This document shows, in pieces, positions 15,187-23,778 of a stretch of 64,000 nucleotides of DNA (position 1 is the first letter of the stretch; each line of letters begins with the position of its first letter). The DNA is taken from the NCBI RefSeq assembly GCF_018324685.1, contig NZ_AP023354.1, positions 1,550,001 to 1,614,000 of the forward strand, written 5' to 3'. The DNA is from Actinocatenispora sera (GTDB taxonomy: Bacteria > Actinomycetota > Actinomycetes > Mycobacteriales > Micromonosporaceae). The notes below the pieces were generated by a model, which saw nothing but the letters and a program-made list of their open reading frames with translations, was not told the origin of the DNA and searched no databases. The position numbers were made by a program, and so were the translations under genes.

Positions 15187-15404
15187 CCGGATACCGGCCG
15201 CGGGTCGGTGACCTGATCGCGCTGCCGGCGTACGTGTCGGACCGGCCGTACCGGGTGCTTTCGGTGTCGGACAGCCGAACCCTGGGGTGGGTGCACCTCG
15301 GCGGCTACCTGATCCACGCCGATCTGACGCAGTGGCACTGCGACCAGGACGTTCCGCTCGACCAGCTGCGCAAGCTCCCCGACCCGATCTGGCCCGACCC
15401 GTAG
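15183..15404 (+). CDS. Small protein (73 aa) of unknown function
   Basis: 73 residues with a beta-strand pattern like the preceding gene (YRPRVGDLIALPAYVSDRPY; VLSVSDSRTLGWVHLGGY), ending in WPDP. GTG start in a GTGA overlap. It is the last of four overlapping small genes and abuts the convergent HAD gene directly. Possibly paralogous to the 57-residue neighbour. Function unknown. Confidence 0.6.
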   Translation: MTGYRPRVGDLIALPAYVSDRPYRVLSVSDSRTLGWVHLGGYLIHADLTQWHCDQDVPLDQLRKLPDPIWPDP

Positions 15405-16103
15405 CTAGCCCGCGCTGTGGCGGCCGGTGATGGCGTGGACGGTGGCGGCGGTGTCGGCGAGGTCGGCCAGTACGACGTCGGCACCCGCCGCGGCCAGCGC
15501 GTCGGCGCCGACCGATCCGGTTGCCACGGCGACGATCCGGGCGCCGGCGGCCCGGGCGGTGGCGACGTCGCGCAGGGTGTCACCGACGATCACGGTGTCC
15601 TCGGGGCGGTGCGGACGACCGAGCTGGCGTTCGACCCGGGCGAACGCGTGCGCCGGTAGGTCGGTGCGCTCGTACGCGTCGCCGCCGTAGGCGCCGAGCC
15701 GGAGGTCGAGGTGGTCGGTCAGCCCGAACGCGGCCAGCTTCAACACCGCGAGCGGGTACAGGTTGCCGGTCAGCACCGACTGGTGCACGCCGTGCAGCGC
15801 CCCGACCGCGGCCAGCGCCGCCGCAGCACCGGGTAGCGCCCGACCCTGCGTGGCGATGTCGCCCGCGTACGCGCGGAACTGCGTGACGAGGCGGTCGAGG
15901 AACCGGTCGAGCGTGCCGCCGGCCGGGTCGATGCCGTGCGCCTGCAACACCTCGGTCGCGGCCGCGAGCTCGGTACGCCCGTCGAACAGCCACGGCGCGC
16001 TCAGCGGGCGGCCGGCGATCTCCTGGAACGTCGCCGCGTACGCGTCCCGGCCGGCCGGGCCCGCATCCAGCAGCGTGTGGTCGATGTCCCACAGCACCAA
16101 CAT
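15405..16103 (-). CDS. HAD-superfamily phosphatase (phosphoglycolate phosphatase-like)
   Basis: 232-residue cytosolic hydrolase. HAD motif I is LWDIDHTLLD (residues 3-12, nucleophile D6 and acid D8), motif II is in SVLTGN, and motif IV is VIVGDTLRDVATARAAG. A helical cap lies between motifs I and II, as in Gph-type phosphatases. Substrate unknown. GAGGTG precedes the ATG at 16103; the frame stays open beyond but without family sequence. Confidence 0.85.
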   Translation of the reverse strand: MLVLWDIDHTLLDAGPAGRDAYAATFQEIAGRPLSAPWLFDGRTELAAATEVLQAHGIDPAGGTLDRFLDRLVTQFRAYAGDIATQGRALPGAAAALAAVGALHGVHQSVLTGNLYPLAVLKLAAFGLTDHLDLRLGAYGGDAYERTDLPAHAFARVERQLGRPHRPEDTVIVGDTLRDVATARAAGARIVAVATGSVGADALAAAGADVVLADLADTAATVHAITGRHSAG

Positions 16104-16361
16104 CGCATCACCTCGATCCTGCCCCGGAGGCCAGCACCCGAACCGCGGTTGGAGCTGGTACCGGTGGGGTGCGGTTCGTCGGCCACGCCGACCTCGTGTC
16201 GGATCGAGTCTGCCGTACCCGCGTACCGGCGGTGATCCGGGCCGGGCGACCCGACGGCGCGGCGCCGGCAAACGCCCGGCCCGCGCCGGCAGCGGGCGCC
16301 GGGACCGCGGTACGGCGGACATCCCGGAGCCGCGCTGTGGTGCGCCGGCCGGTCGCGCTGG

Positions 16362-18158
16362 TCAGTGGGTGGGACGGAACGCGACGGTCTGCTCGGCGGC
16401 GCTGTGGTGGGCGCCGACCGGGCTGCCGGTGTCGTTGGTCCAGGTACGCAGGGGAGTGGTCGCCGCCTGCCGGCCGGACATTCCCAGCACCAGCCCGCTG
16501 TACCGGTTGACGAGCCGGTACGTGCTGGGATCGGTGCGGTTGGGCACGATCCACCACTGCTGCCCGGTGCTCGGGCCGCCGGCGCCGACCGCGGTGACGG
16601 TCGGTTCGGTGCCCCAGGCCCGGCCGGCCTGGCTCGTCGCGTCCACGCCGAGCGCCCGCCCGGACGAGTCGATCACCTGGTACGAGCCGTCCCCGGCGGC
16701 GACGAACCGCCAGTCGGCGTGGGCGCTGCGGGTGTCCGCCGGCAGCGCGACCGTCCCGGTGCTCCGGCCCTCGGTGGCGAGCACCCGGCCGGTACCGCTG
16801 GCGATCCGGTAGCTCGTGCCGGCCCGTACCGGTGCCTGCGCCGGCGCGGTCGTGTCGATCGTGACGTTGGCGTACTCGCCGTCGGAGTGGTTGCAGGCGA
16901 TCGAGCAGTACGACCGGAAGTCCCTGCCGACGATCGTGGTGCCGGTCAGCGTTGCGCTGTCGACGATCCAGCGGTACCAGGACTCGGAGGTGTAGTCGCC
17001 GGAGTCGCCGATCAGCCGCCACTTCTGCGTGCTCAGGTCGTCGGTGGCGTAGAACCGTTGCGGCTCCGGGCCGCTGGTGCGCTCCGGCTCGCCGATGTAG
17101 AGGCCGAGGTAGGCGTCGTAGACGATGTTCATCACGAACAGCTTCGACTTCGGCGGCAGCTTTCCGTCCGCCACCTGCTGGGTCGGGTTGCCGGTGTTGG
17201 CCGGGTCGTAGTCCCGGTCCGGCGGCGTGTAGCCGTTCGGGTTGTCCCCATCGACCGGCACCATGTTGCTTTCCCTGCCGCCGACGCCGGGCTGCGACCA
17301 GTGCCCGTCGTACCACTTTCGCCACGTGCCGGTGGCCATCTTGCCCGAGATCGGCGCCCGCGCAACGTGTTGCAGGTCGACGTCCGCGCCGCCGGCGCCC
17401 TTCTTCGGTACGACCCGGGAGCCGTAGTACAGGTAGAAGTAGCCGGAGGCGGGGTCGACGAACAGCCGCGGATCGCCGTCGCCGTAGTAGAAGGACTGGT
17501 TCGGGAACGCGGTCGTGTCACCGCGCTTCGTACTGTACGGGGAGGTGACCGCGTGGCCCTCGATGCTCCACGTCTTCCCGTGGTCGTGCGAGACCGTGTA
17601 GTCCAGCGCGTCGTAGTGCGAGAACGAGTACGCGCCGAACGGCTCCGGGGTGAACTCGTTGTGCACGATGCCGTACCAGTCGCCGGTGTCCGGGTCGACC
17701 CAGGTACCGACCAGGTCGCAGTAGTTCTTCTGCGCGTACCCGGAGCCGGCCGGTGCGTACGTCGACTCCGTGCCGGTCGGGCTGTTGTTGCAGCGCCAGG
17801 TGGTGTCGTTGTTGGCGTCGGCCGGGTTGTCCGGGTTCACCGCGTCGGACAGGCTGGCGTCCCGGCTCGCGTGGTCGAAGTCGGTACCGGTGTAGAACTC
17901 CCAGTACCGCGGGTCGTTGGCGCCGTAGAGCGCCGCCGACTGCTGGAAGTGGAACGTGCCGTCGCTGTCGATGAACGCGCTCGCCGGCGTGTCCGTCGGG
18001 TACCGGTAGACGCCGGTCGAACCGATCGTGACGGTGTACTGCGCGGGCTGGTCGGCCGCCGCGGGCGTGCCGAGGCCGGCGGCGACGGTCAGTGCGGCGG
18101 CGGCGACCGCCACCGGCGCCGCCAGCGCGCGTCGTCGGGTCTGTCGGGAGAGGGGCAC
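16362..18158 (-). CDS. Secreted beta-propeller glycosidase-like protein with C-terminal ricin-type lectin domain
   Basis: 598-residue exported protein. Twin-Arg-containing signal peptide (RQTRRRALAAPVA ... AAADQPA). Residues about 40-440 look like a five-bladed propeller of the GH43/sialidase type (SHDHGKTWSIEG and FVDPASGYFYLYYG Asp-box-like strands). Residues about 450-595 form a ricin-B-like lectin domain with the QxW-type motif GQQWWIVP and repeats VLATEG / ALGVDA / VLGMSG. It probably binds and trims extracellular polysaccharide; the substrate cannot be named. GTG start with GAAGGAG. A ROK repressor is divergent, so sugar-controlled expression is likely. Confidence 0.78.
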   Translation of the reverse strand: MPLSRQTRRRALAAPVAVAAAALTVAAGLGTPAAADQPAQYTVTIGSTGVYRYPTDTPASAFIDSDGTFHFQQSAALYGANDPRYWEFYTGTDFDHASRDASLSDAVNPDNPADANNDTTWRCNNSPTGTESTYAPAGSGYAQKNYCDLVGTWVDPDTGDWYGIVHNEFTPEPFGAYSFSHYDALDYTVSHDHGKTWSIEGHAVTSPYSTKRGDTTAFPNQSFYYGDGDPRLFVDPASGYFYLYYGSRVVPKKGAGGADVDLQHVARAPISGKMATGTWRKWYDGHWSQPGVGGRESNMVPVDGDNPNGYTPPDRDYDPANTGNPTQQVADGKLPPKSKLFVMNIVYDAYLGLYIGEPERTSGPEPQRFYATDDLSTQKWRLIGDSGDYTSESWYRWIVDSATLTGTTIVGRDFRSYCSIACNHSDGEYANVTIDTTAPAQAPVRAGTSYRIASGTGRVLATEGRSTGTVALPADTRSAHADWRFVAAGDGSYQVIDSSGRALGVDATSQAGRAWGTEPTVTAVGAGGPSTGQQWWIVPNRTDPSTYRLVNRYSGLVLGMSGRQAATTPLRTWTNDTGSPVGAHHSAAEQTVAFRPTH

Positions 18159-18251
18159 GGTTGGCTCCTTCCGGCCAACGGGCTGTCGTCGCGCGGCCGA
18201 CGGTGGCCGTACGGGGACAAGTCCCGATCCGTACGATTTATTTTCGCTAAG

Positions 18252-18259
18252 GTTATAAC
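18252..18259. promoter_or_regulatory. AT-rich palindrome, likely ROK operator
   Basis: GTTATAAC is a perfect 8-bp palindrome in the AT-richest stretch of the 215-bp divergent region between the glycosidase and the ROK gene, followed by TAACT. This fits a ROK-family operator overlapping one or both promoters. Confidence 0.45.
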
Positions 18260-18268
18260 TAACTCGCC

Positions 18269-18346
18269 CAGGGTCAATACCCTGAGCCTTTGCTCTGCTT
18301 ACTCATGGGAAGCAGCTCCGCTTCCTATCCGGAAGCAGAGCAAAGG
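18269..18346 (+). promoter_or_regulatory. Nested inverted repeats in the leader of the ROK gene
   Basis: Three dyads: CAGGGT-CAAT-ACCCTG (18269-18284); CCTTTGCTCTGCTT (18287-18300) paired with AAGCAGAGCAAAGG (18333-18346), a perfect 14-bp inverted repeat; and inside it GGAAGC/GCTTCC (18308-18325). The set ends 18 bp before the ROK ribosome binding site. It could be an operator or an mRNA attenuator. Confidence 0.6.
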
Positions 18347-18373
18347 ACACCAACGACACACCGTGGAGGTGCC

Positions 18374-19612
18374 GTGCTCACGGCAGGCAGCGGTACGGGC
18401 AGCGGCGACGCCGCCGCCCGCGGTGCGATCCGGCGCAACAACGTCAGCGTGGTGCTGCGCCACCTGCGCCGCGGCGCCCGGTCCCGGACCGAGATCTCCC
18501 GCGACCTCGGCCTGCCCAACTCCACCGTGTCCAAGCTCGTCGGCGAGCTCGTCGAGCTCGGCCTGGTCACCGACGACGAGCGGCGCCGGGCCGGCGGCAT
18601 CGGCCGGCCGCACCAGGCCGTCGCGCTGCGCACCGGCGCCCGCTGCGGGCTCGGCGTCGAGATCAGCGTCAACTACATCCGGGTCATCGCCCTCGACCTG
18701 CCCGGCGACGTGGTGCTCGACGACCGGGCACCGGTCGAGCAGGACCGGCGGGACCACCACGCCACCCTCGACCTCGCCGCCGATCTCGTCGCCGCCGCGC
18801 TCACCGCACTGCGCGCCACCGGTACCGCGGTCACCGGGGTCACCGTCGCCACGCCCGGCCACGTCGACCGGGACACCGGCGTCGTCCGGCTCGCCACCAA
18901 CCTCGGCTGGTCCGGCGTACCGGTCGCCGCCGAGCTGGCCGACCGCCTCGGCCCGGACGCCCCGCCGGTACGGGTGGACAACGACGCCCGCCTCGGCACC
19001 GTCGCCGAGCACCGGGTGGCACACGTACCGAGCCTGCTGTACCTCACCGGCGAGGTCGGGGTCGCCGGCGGCATCGTCGTGGACGACACGCTGGTCCTCG
19101 GCGCCGCCCACGCCGCCGGCGAGCTCGGCCACATGCCGCTCGACCCGCGCGGCGCCGCCTGCCCGTGCGGCCAGCGCGGCTGCTTCGAGACGATGGTCGG
19201 CCTCGGCACCTTCCTGTCGTACGCGGCCGACGCCACCGACCCGCTCCGCGACCAGCACCGTGATCTGGAGGAGCGGCTCGCGCTCGGCACCGCGCGGGCG
19301 GCCGCCGGCGACGCCCGTACGATCCGGGCGATCGACCGGATCGCCGCCGACCTCGGTCTCGGGCTCGGGCTGCTGGTCAACGTGCTGGACCCCGCGGTGG
19401 TGGTGCTCGGCGGCTACTTCAGCCACCTCGGCGAGGCGCTGCTGTCCCGGGTCCGCGCCGAGGTCACCGGACGGGTACTCGCGCCGCACGCCGGTGGCTG
19501 CGACGTCCGGCTGTCCCGGCTCGGGTTCACCGCCGCCGCCCGCGGCGCCGCCGAGACCGTCCTGGACGACGTCTTCACCGATCCCGCCAGCTTCGCCGTC
19601 CCGATCCCCTGA
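18374..19612 (+). CDS. ROK-family transcriptional repressor
   Basis: 412-residue regulator. Residues about 15-75 are a winged helix-turn-helix (RSRTEISRDLGLPNSTVSKL). The sugar-kinase-like ROK domain follows, with the zinc motif CPCGQRGCFE and a GELGHMPLD box preceding it. The ATP-binding DxGxT motif of catalytic ROK kinases is not intact (LGVEISVNYIR), so this is a regulator, not a kinase. The GTG at 18374 has GGAGGTG immediately upstream. Divergent from the secreted glycosidase, which it most likely represses until its sugar ligand appears. Confidence 0.9.
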   Translation: MLTAGSGTGSGDAAARGAIRRNNVSVVLRHLRRGARSRTEISRDLGLPNSTVSKLVGELVELGLVTDDERRRAGGIGRPHQAVALRTGARCGLGVEISVNYIRVIALDLPGDVVLDDRAPVEQDRRDHHATLDLAADLVAAALTALRATGTAVTGVTVATPGHVDRDTGVVRLATNLGWSGVPVAAELADRLGPDAPPVRVDNDARLGTVAEHRVAHVPSLLYLTGEVGVAGGIVVDDTLVLGAAHAAGELGHMPLDPRGAACPCGQRGCFETMVGLGTFLSYAADATDPLRDQHRDLEERLALGTARAAAGDARTIRAIDRIAADLGLGLGLLVNVLDPAVVVLGGYFSHLGEALLSRVRAEVTGRVLAPHAGGCDVRLSRLGFTAAARGAAETVLDDVFTDPASFAVPIP

Positions 19613-19729
19613 CCGCCGCGCCGCCGGTCAGGATCCGACGGACCCCTGCCGCTTGCCGTCGGTCCGGCCGGATGCGTGGTGCTGGTCCGGGGGCGAGGCC
19701 CCGGGCGTGCGCGAGCTTCCGCGCCCGGG
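19608..19729. terminator. Hairpins between convergent ROK and VOC genes
   Basis: CCTGACCG/CGGTCAGG (19608-19632) and CCCGGGCG/CGCCCGGG (19700-19729) can form GC-rich stems in the convergent gap. No T-runs, as is common in high-GC genomes. Confidence 0.45.
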
Positions 19730-19744
19730 TGCCGAGCCAGGAGG

Positions 19745-20155
19745 TCAGCGGGCGGAGAGCTGGCCGATCCGCAGCGGGTTGCCGAACGGATCGCGCAGGC
19801 CGAAGTCGGTGCCGTAGTCGCGCTCCACCGGCTCCTCGGTGATGTCCACGCCGCGCTCCCGCAGCGTCGCGTGCGTCTTCCGGACGTCCTCGGTGGTGAA
19901 GATCGTGACGCCCATGGCGCCCTTGGTGACCAGCTCCCGCAGCTGCGCCGCGGTGGCCTCGTCGTGCGCCGGCGGGCCGGGCTTGACCAGCAGCAGCTCG
20001 CGGTCGGGCTGGCCGGGCACGTTGACCGTCAGCCAGCGCATGAACCCGAGGTCGGCGTCGGTCTTCACCTCCAGGCCGAGCTTGCCGACGTAGAAGTCGA
20101 GCGCCTCGTCCTGGTCCAGCACGTAGATCTCCGAGATCGTCATCGCGTTGAGCAT
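19745..20155 (-). CDS. VOC (glyoxalase/bleomycin-resistance) family protein
   Basis: 136 residues with the paired beta-alpha-beta-beta-beta folds of the VOC superfamily: ISEIYVLDQDEALDFYVGKL at the start and DYGTDFGLRDPFGNPLRI at the end. The metal-binding positions cannot be assigned with confidence. Preceded on the same strand by an AraC-type regulator 39 bp away; AraC/VOC pairs are frequent in actinomycetes. GGGAGGG precedes the ATG. Confidence 0.88.
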   Translation of the reverse strand: MLNAMTISEIYVLDQDEALDFYVGKLGLEVKTDADLGFMRWLTVNVPGQPDRELLLVKPGPPAHDEATAAQLRELVTKGAMGVTIFTTEDVRKTHATLRERGVDITEEPVERDYGTDFGLRDPFGNPLRIGQLSAR

Positions 20156-20194
20156 CGGAACCCTCCCGTAACGGTGTGTCGAGTTCTGCCGACG

Positions 20195-20620
20195 CTACCG
20201 ACGATCCGCCCCGCGTACTTCTCCAAAACGACTCGGTCGCAGCCACGACCGGGCGAAGCAGCCCGGTACGTCGATCGGTGCCGACCGCCGGCGGTACGCG
20301 CTGGGCGGCTCGCCGGTGATCTCGCGGAAGGTGCGGCTGAACGTACCGAGGCTGGCGAAGCCGACCTCGAAGCAGACCTCGGTGATGCTGCGATCGGACT
20401 CCCGCAGCAGGAACATCGCCCGCTCGACCCGGCGCCGTTGCAGGTACCGGTGCGGCGTCTCGCCGAACACCGCGCGGAAGGTGCGGATGAAGTGCGGCGC
20501 CGAGACGTGCGCGATCCGGGCCAGCGTCGGGATGTCCAACGGTTCCGCGTAGTGCGCGTCCATCGCGTCCCGGGCCCGCAGCATCGCCAGGTTGCGCCGC
20601 TCGTTCTCCCGACTCACCAC
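20195..20620 (-). CDS. AraC-family transcriptional regulator (DNA-binding domain only)
   Basis: 141 residues consisting essentially of the two helix-turn-helix AraC domain (LARIAHVSAPHFIRTFRAVF; then ITEVCFEVGFASLGTFSRTF followed by GEPPSAYRRR). The usual N-terminal sensory domain is absent. It probably regulates the VOC gene that follows. Two adjacent GTG codons (20617, 20620) are possible starts; the ribosome binding site is weak. Confidence 0.85.
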   Translation of the reverse strand: MVSRENERRNLAMLRARDAMDAHYAEPLDIPTLARIAHVSAPHFIRTFRAVFGETPHRYLQRRRVERAMFLLRESDRSITEVCFEVGFASLGTFSRTFREITGEPPSAYRRRSAPIDVPGCFARSWLRPSRFGEVRGADRR

Positions 20621-20737
20621 CCCATCACACCATCCCCGGCGGTGGGCGGGCGATCGTCGCGTCGGTGCGGCGGGTGGTCGTCGATGTTGCGGACGGTGGC
20701 GCGCTGCCCCAGGATCACGCGCCACCGCGAGGCGTGC

Positions 20738-20986
20738 CTACTGCTCGCCGTTGGCCTTGCGAACCTGGCTCGGCAGCGTGAACAGGTCGATCAGCAGGCC
20801 GATGCCCACCCAGCCGAGGGTGAAGATGTAGCTGACGCCGCGGCCGGTCTTGCCCAGGTAGAACTGGTGCACGCCGAGGAAGCCGAAGAAGAACCACAGC
20901 AGGTACGCGACGCCGACCGACTTGGTGCCGGCCGTCGCGGGGGCGGCCGAGGGGGTAGCCTGCGGCGTCTGCGTTGCCTGATCCAT
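20738..20986 (-). CDS. TM2-domain membrane protein
   Basis: 82 residues. A Pro/Ala/Thr-rich tail is followed by the TM2 pattern: YLLWFFFGFLGVHQFYLGK, a short loop, then IFTLGWVGIGLLIDLFTLP, giving two membrane helices joined by a conserved DxF-type turn. Function in bacteria is undefined. AAGGGA lies upstream of the ATG at 20986. Confidence 0.9.
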   Translation of the reverse strand: MDQATQTPQATPSAAPATAGTKSVGVAYLLWFFFGFLGVHQFYLGKTGRGVSYIFTLGWVGIGLLIDLFTLPSQVRKANGEQ

Positions 20987-21294
20987 CGATGTATCCCTTC
21001 AGGGGTCGAATCGCCCGGCACCGCGCCGGGAGATGGCACAGGGTACACACAGCGTCAACACACACAACGTCCGCCGGAAGGCATCACAGAGTCATATCCC
21101 GGGCAGGTCTACGGACAGCACGACGATCCGCTCGCGCACGCCGGCTGTACCCGGAAGTACGCGTGGGCAGCCGACCCGGGTCGACTGCGAGCAGCGGTAC
21201 CCGACATCCGGTGTTTTCGGCCGTTTGCCGGTGCCGGCACCCGCCCGCGCCGATCCTGGAGAGGTACCCGCGCTTTCGGGGAGGCGACGTGGAC
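20987..21294. other. Intergenic region between divergent genes
   Basis: 308 bp between the TM2 gene and the eRF1-like gene. It contains ACACA/CAACA-rich short repeats around 21044-21070 and no gene I can support. Both promoters should lie here. Confidence 0.5.
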
Positions 21295-22431
21295 ATGTTC
21301 GAGGCGGCCGACCTGAGCCGCCTGGCGGCGTTCGACGACGAGATCGGCGTGCTCTCGCTGTACGCCACGGTCGAACCGGGGTCGGCGGTAGGGCAGACCC
21401 GGATGCGCAGCACGCTCAGCGCGCTGCGCCGGGACCTCGCCGAGCACGCCGACCGGGACTGGGCCGCTCGCGCCGAGGCGAGGCTGGACGAGCTGGAACA
21501 GCCGATCGCCGATCTTCTCGATCCGACCGAGGCCGGACTCGGCCGGATGATGTTCGCGCAGCTCGGCGGCGACGCGCTGCAGACCGCCTGGATCCAGCGG
21601 CCCGTCGGCGACGTCGCCGTCGTCGAGTCGAACGCGTACCTGTGGCCGCTGCTCGCCGCGATCGAACCGGCCGCGCCGGCCGGCGTCGCCCGCGTCGGCC
21701 GGGACGGTGTGCGGCTGTTCGACTGCCGCTACGGTGTCGCCGAGGAGCTGAACTCCGTCTCGTTCAACCTGCCCGGCGCCACCACGTCCGGCGAGCCGCG
21801 CTCCGACGTGCCCACCCTGTCGCGCGCCGGCATCCACCCCGACCGGTACGCGCAGCGGGTCGAGGAACACCTCGCCAAGTACCTGCGGCATGCCGCCGGC
21901 ACCGTCGGCGAGCACGCGCAGCAGCGCGGCTGGCAGACCCTGGTACTGGTGGGCGACCCGCGGCTGACCCGCATCCTCGCCGAAGCCCTGCCGCCAGACC
22001 GGGACCGGACCGAGCTCGACGCCGTCCTGGACCCGGACCTGACCCCGACCGAGGTGCTCGACTTCGTCACCCCCACGCTGACCGAGGCGCGCACCCGGCG
22101 CGAGGCGGCCGCGGTACAGCGGGTGGCCGACCTGGCCCGCGCCGGCGGCAACGGGGTGCTCGGGCTCGCCGACACGGTGTCGATGCTGCAGGACGGCCGG
22201 GTCGAACGGCTGCTGCTCGACGCGGCCGGCGGCTGGAGCCCCGAGGACGCCGTCGACGCCGGCGCCCCGCCCACCGCGGTACTGCTCGCCGGCGAGGGCA
22301 CCGCGAGCGAACTTGCCGAGGGCATGGTCGAACTGGCGCTGTCCCGGGGCGGCGCCGTCACCCTGCTCGAGGGCGCTGCGGCCGCCGAGCTCGCCGACCG
22401 CGACGGCATCGCCGCCCTGCTCCGCTGGTGA
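21295..22431 (+). CDS. Bacterial eRF1-like (baeRF / Vms1-related) protein
   Basis: 378-residue cytosolic protein related to archaeo-eukaryotic release factors. The N-terminal half has the RNase-H-like core (GVLSLYATVEPGSA; DGVRLFDCRYGVAEEL), and the C-terminal half has the eL30e-like domain (TLVLVGDPRLTRILAE; LADTVSMLQDGRVERLLLD). Related proteins are thought to release nascent chains or act in ribosome rescue; a canonical GGQ is not seen. The start is either ATG 21295 or GTG 21289, both downstream of GGGGAGG. It stands alone, convergent with the FAD monooxygenase. Confidence 0.72.
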   Translation: MFEAADLSRLAAFDDEIGVLSLYATVEPGSAVGQTRMRSTLSALRRDLAEHADRDWAARAEARLDELEQPIADLLDPTEAGLGRMMFAQLGGDALQTAWIQRPVGDVAVVESNAYLWPLLAAIEPAAPAGVARVGRDGVRLFDCRYGVAEELNSVSFNLPGATTSGEPRSDVPTLSRAGIHPDRYAQRVEEHLAKYLRHAAGTVGEHAQQRGWQTLVLVGDPRLTRILAEALPPDRDRTELDAVLDPDLTPTEVLDFVTPTLTEARTRREAAAVQRVADLARAGGNGVLGLADTVSMLQDGRVERLLLDAAGGWSPEDAVDAGAPPTAVLLAGEGTASELAEGMVELALSRGGAVTLLEGAAAAELADRDGIAALLRW

Positions 22432-22576
22432 TCCCTGTCCCGGTGCGGTGAACGGGACTCTCGGCTGCTGAACGACCGGACCCGCGACGACCACCCGTCC
22501 GGCCGGCGGCTGGGCCACCGCCCCGACGCGGGCCAGGCGGCCTTGCCGCGCATCGTGACCAAGGCCGGGCGGCGGG

Positions 22577-23722
22577 TCAGGCGGCCGCACCGAACATCGC
22601 CACCAGGCCGGCGGGGGCGTCCGGTGCCAGGCAGAGGGCCATGCCCTGGGCGGAGCCGTCGGCCGCCTCGGCCGACCGCGGGAACATGCCCGCCTCGTAC
22701 GCGGCCAGCGCCGCCTCGGCGTCGTCCCGGTGCGCGGCGAGCGCCTCGCCCAGCTCGGCGCCGTCCAGCATCGCGTTGTTCGCGCCCTCCCCGGCGAACG
22801 GCGACATCAGGTGCGCGGCGTCACCGAGCAGGGTCACGCCCGACACCCGGGACCAGCGGTGACCGGCGGGCAGCCCGTACAGCGGGCGGGGAACGAGCGG
22901 GCCGTCCGCCTCGGCGACCAGCGCCCGCAGGCCGTCGGACCAGTCGGTGAAGTGTGCCAGTACGGCGTCCTGCACGGCCGGACGGTCGGCGAAGTCGATG
23001 CCGTCGGCCCAACCCGCCGGTACCGGCAGCGCCGCGTAGACGTGCAGGCTGCCGTCGGTCTCCCGGTGTGCCAGCAGCCCCGTGCCGTCGCCGAGCGCGA
23101 ACAGCGAACCGCGGCCGGCCATCGCGGCGGCGGCCGGATGACGCGTGTCCGCGTCGTGCAGGTCGATCTCGACGAACGTGACGCCGAGGTAGTCCGGCGT
23201 CGCCGCGGACAGCCGCGGCCGTACCTTCGACCACGCCCCGTCCGCGCCCACGACCAGGTCGGCGAGCACCGTCGACCCGTCGGCGAACACCACCTCGTGC
23301 CGACCGTCGTCCCGGCTTCGCACCGCGGACACCTTGGCGTTCCACCGGATCGACCCGGGCGGCAGCGAGTCGAGCAGCAGCTCGCGCAGCTGCCCGCGGT
23401 CGACCTCGGGACGACCGTTGCCTCCGCCGTCGGCGTGCCGCACGGTGCCGTGCCGGTCGCGGACGATGGTCGCGTCGCCGCCCGGCAACACGATCCGCCG
23501 GAACTCGTCGAGCAGGCCGGCGGCCCGCAGTGCGCGCTGCCCGGACTCCTCGTGGATGTCGAGCATGCCGCCCTGCGAGCGAGCACCCGGCCCGGGCTCC
23601 TGGTCGTACACGGTGGCGGCGATGCCGTGCACCGCGAGCACCCGGGCCAGCGTCAACCCGCCCAGCCCGCCGCCCACGATCGCGATCTCGCGCTGCCCGC
23701 CGCCGGTTTCCGTTGTGGCCAT
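22577..23722 (-). CDS. FAD-dependent monooxygenase (TetX-like, class A)
   Basis: 381-residue flavoprotein of the aromatic hydroxylase group. FAD/NAD motifs: GGGLGGLTLARVLAVHGI (residues about 16-33), the conserved Arg of the second FAD loop in VDRGQLRELLLDS, the DG-like VVGADGAWS, and the ribityl-binding GDAAHLMSPFAGEGANNAML. Close in pattern to TetX/MhpA-like hydroxylases that modify antibiotics or aromatics. AGGGAGGA precedes the ATG. A TetR-family gene 56 bp upstream on the same strand completes the unit in a repressor-first arrangement. Confidence 0.9.
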   Translation of the reverse strand: MATTETGGGQREIAIVGGGLGGLTLARVLAVHGIAATVYDQEPGPGARSQGGMLDIHEESGQRALRAAGLLDEFRRIVLPGGDATIVRDRHGTVRHADGGGNGRPEVDRGQLRELLLDSLPPGSIRWNAKVSAVRSRDDGRHEVVFADGSTVLADLVVGADGAWSKVRPRLSAATPDYLGVTFVEIDLHDADTRHPAAAAMAGRGSLFALGDGTGLLAHRETDGSLHVYAALPVPAGWADGIDFADRPAVQDAVLAHFTDWSDGLRALVAEADGPLVPRPLYGLPAGHRWSRVSGVTLLGDAAHLMSPFAGEGANNAMLDGAELGEALAAHRDDAEAALAAYEAGMFPRSAEAADGSAQGMALCLAPDAPAGLVAMFGAAA

Positions 23723-23778
23723 GACGATTCCTCCCTGTGATGTGCGTCGATCCGCGGGTCGATGCGTGCGCCGGCCGG

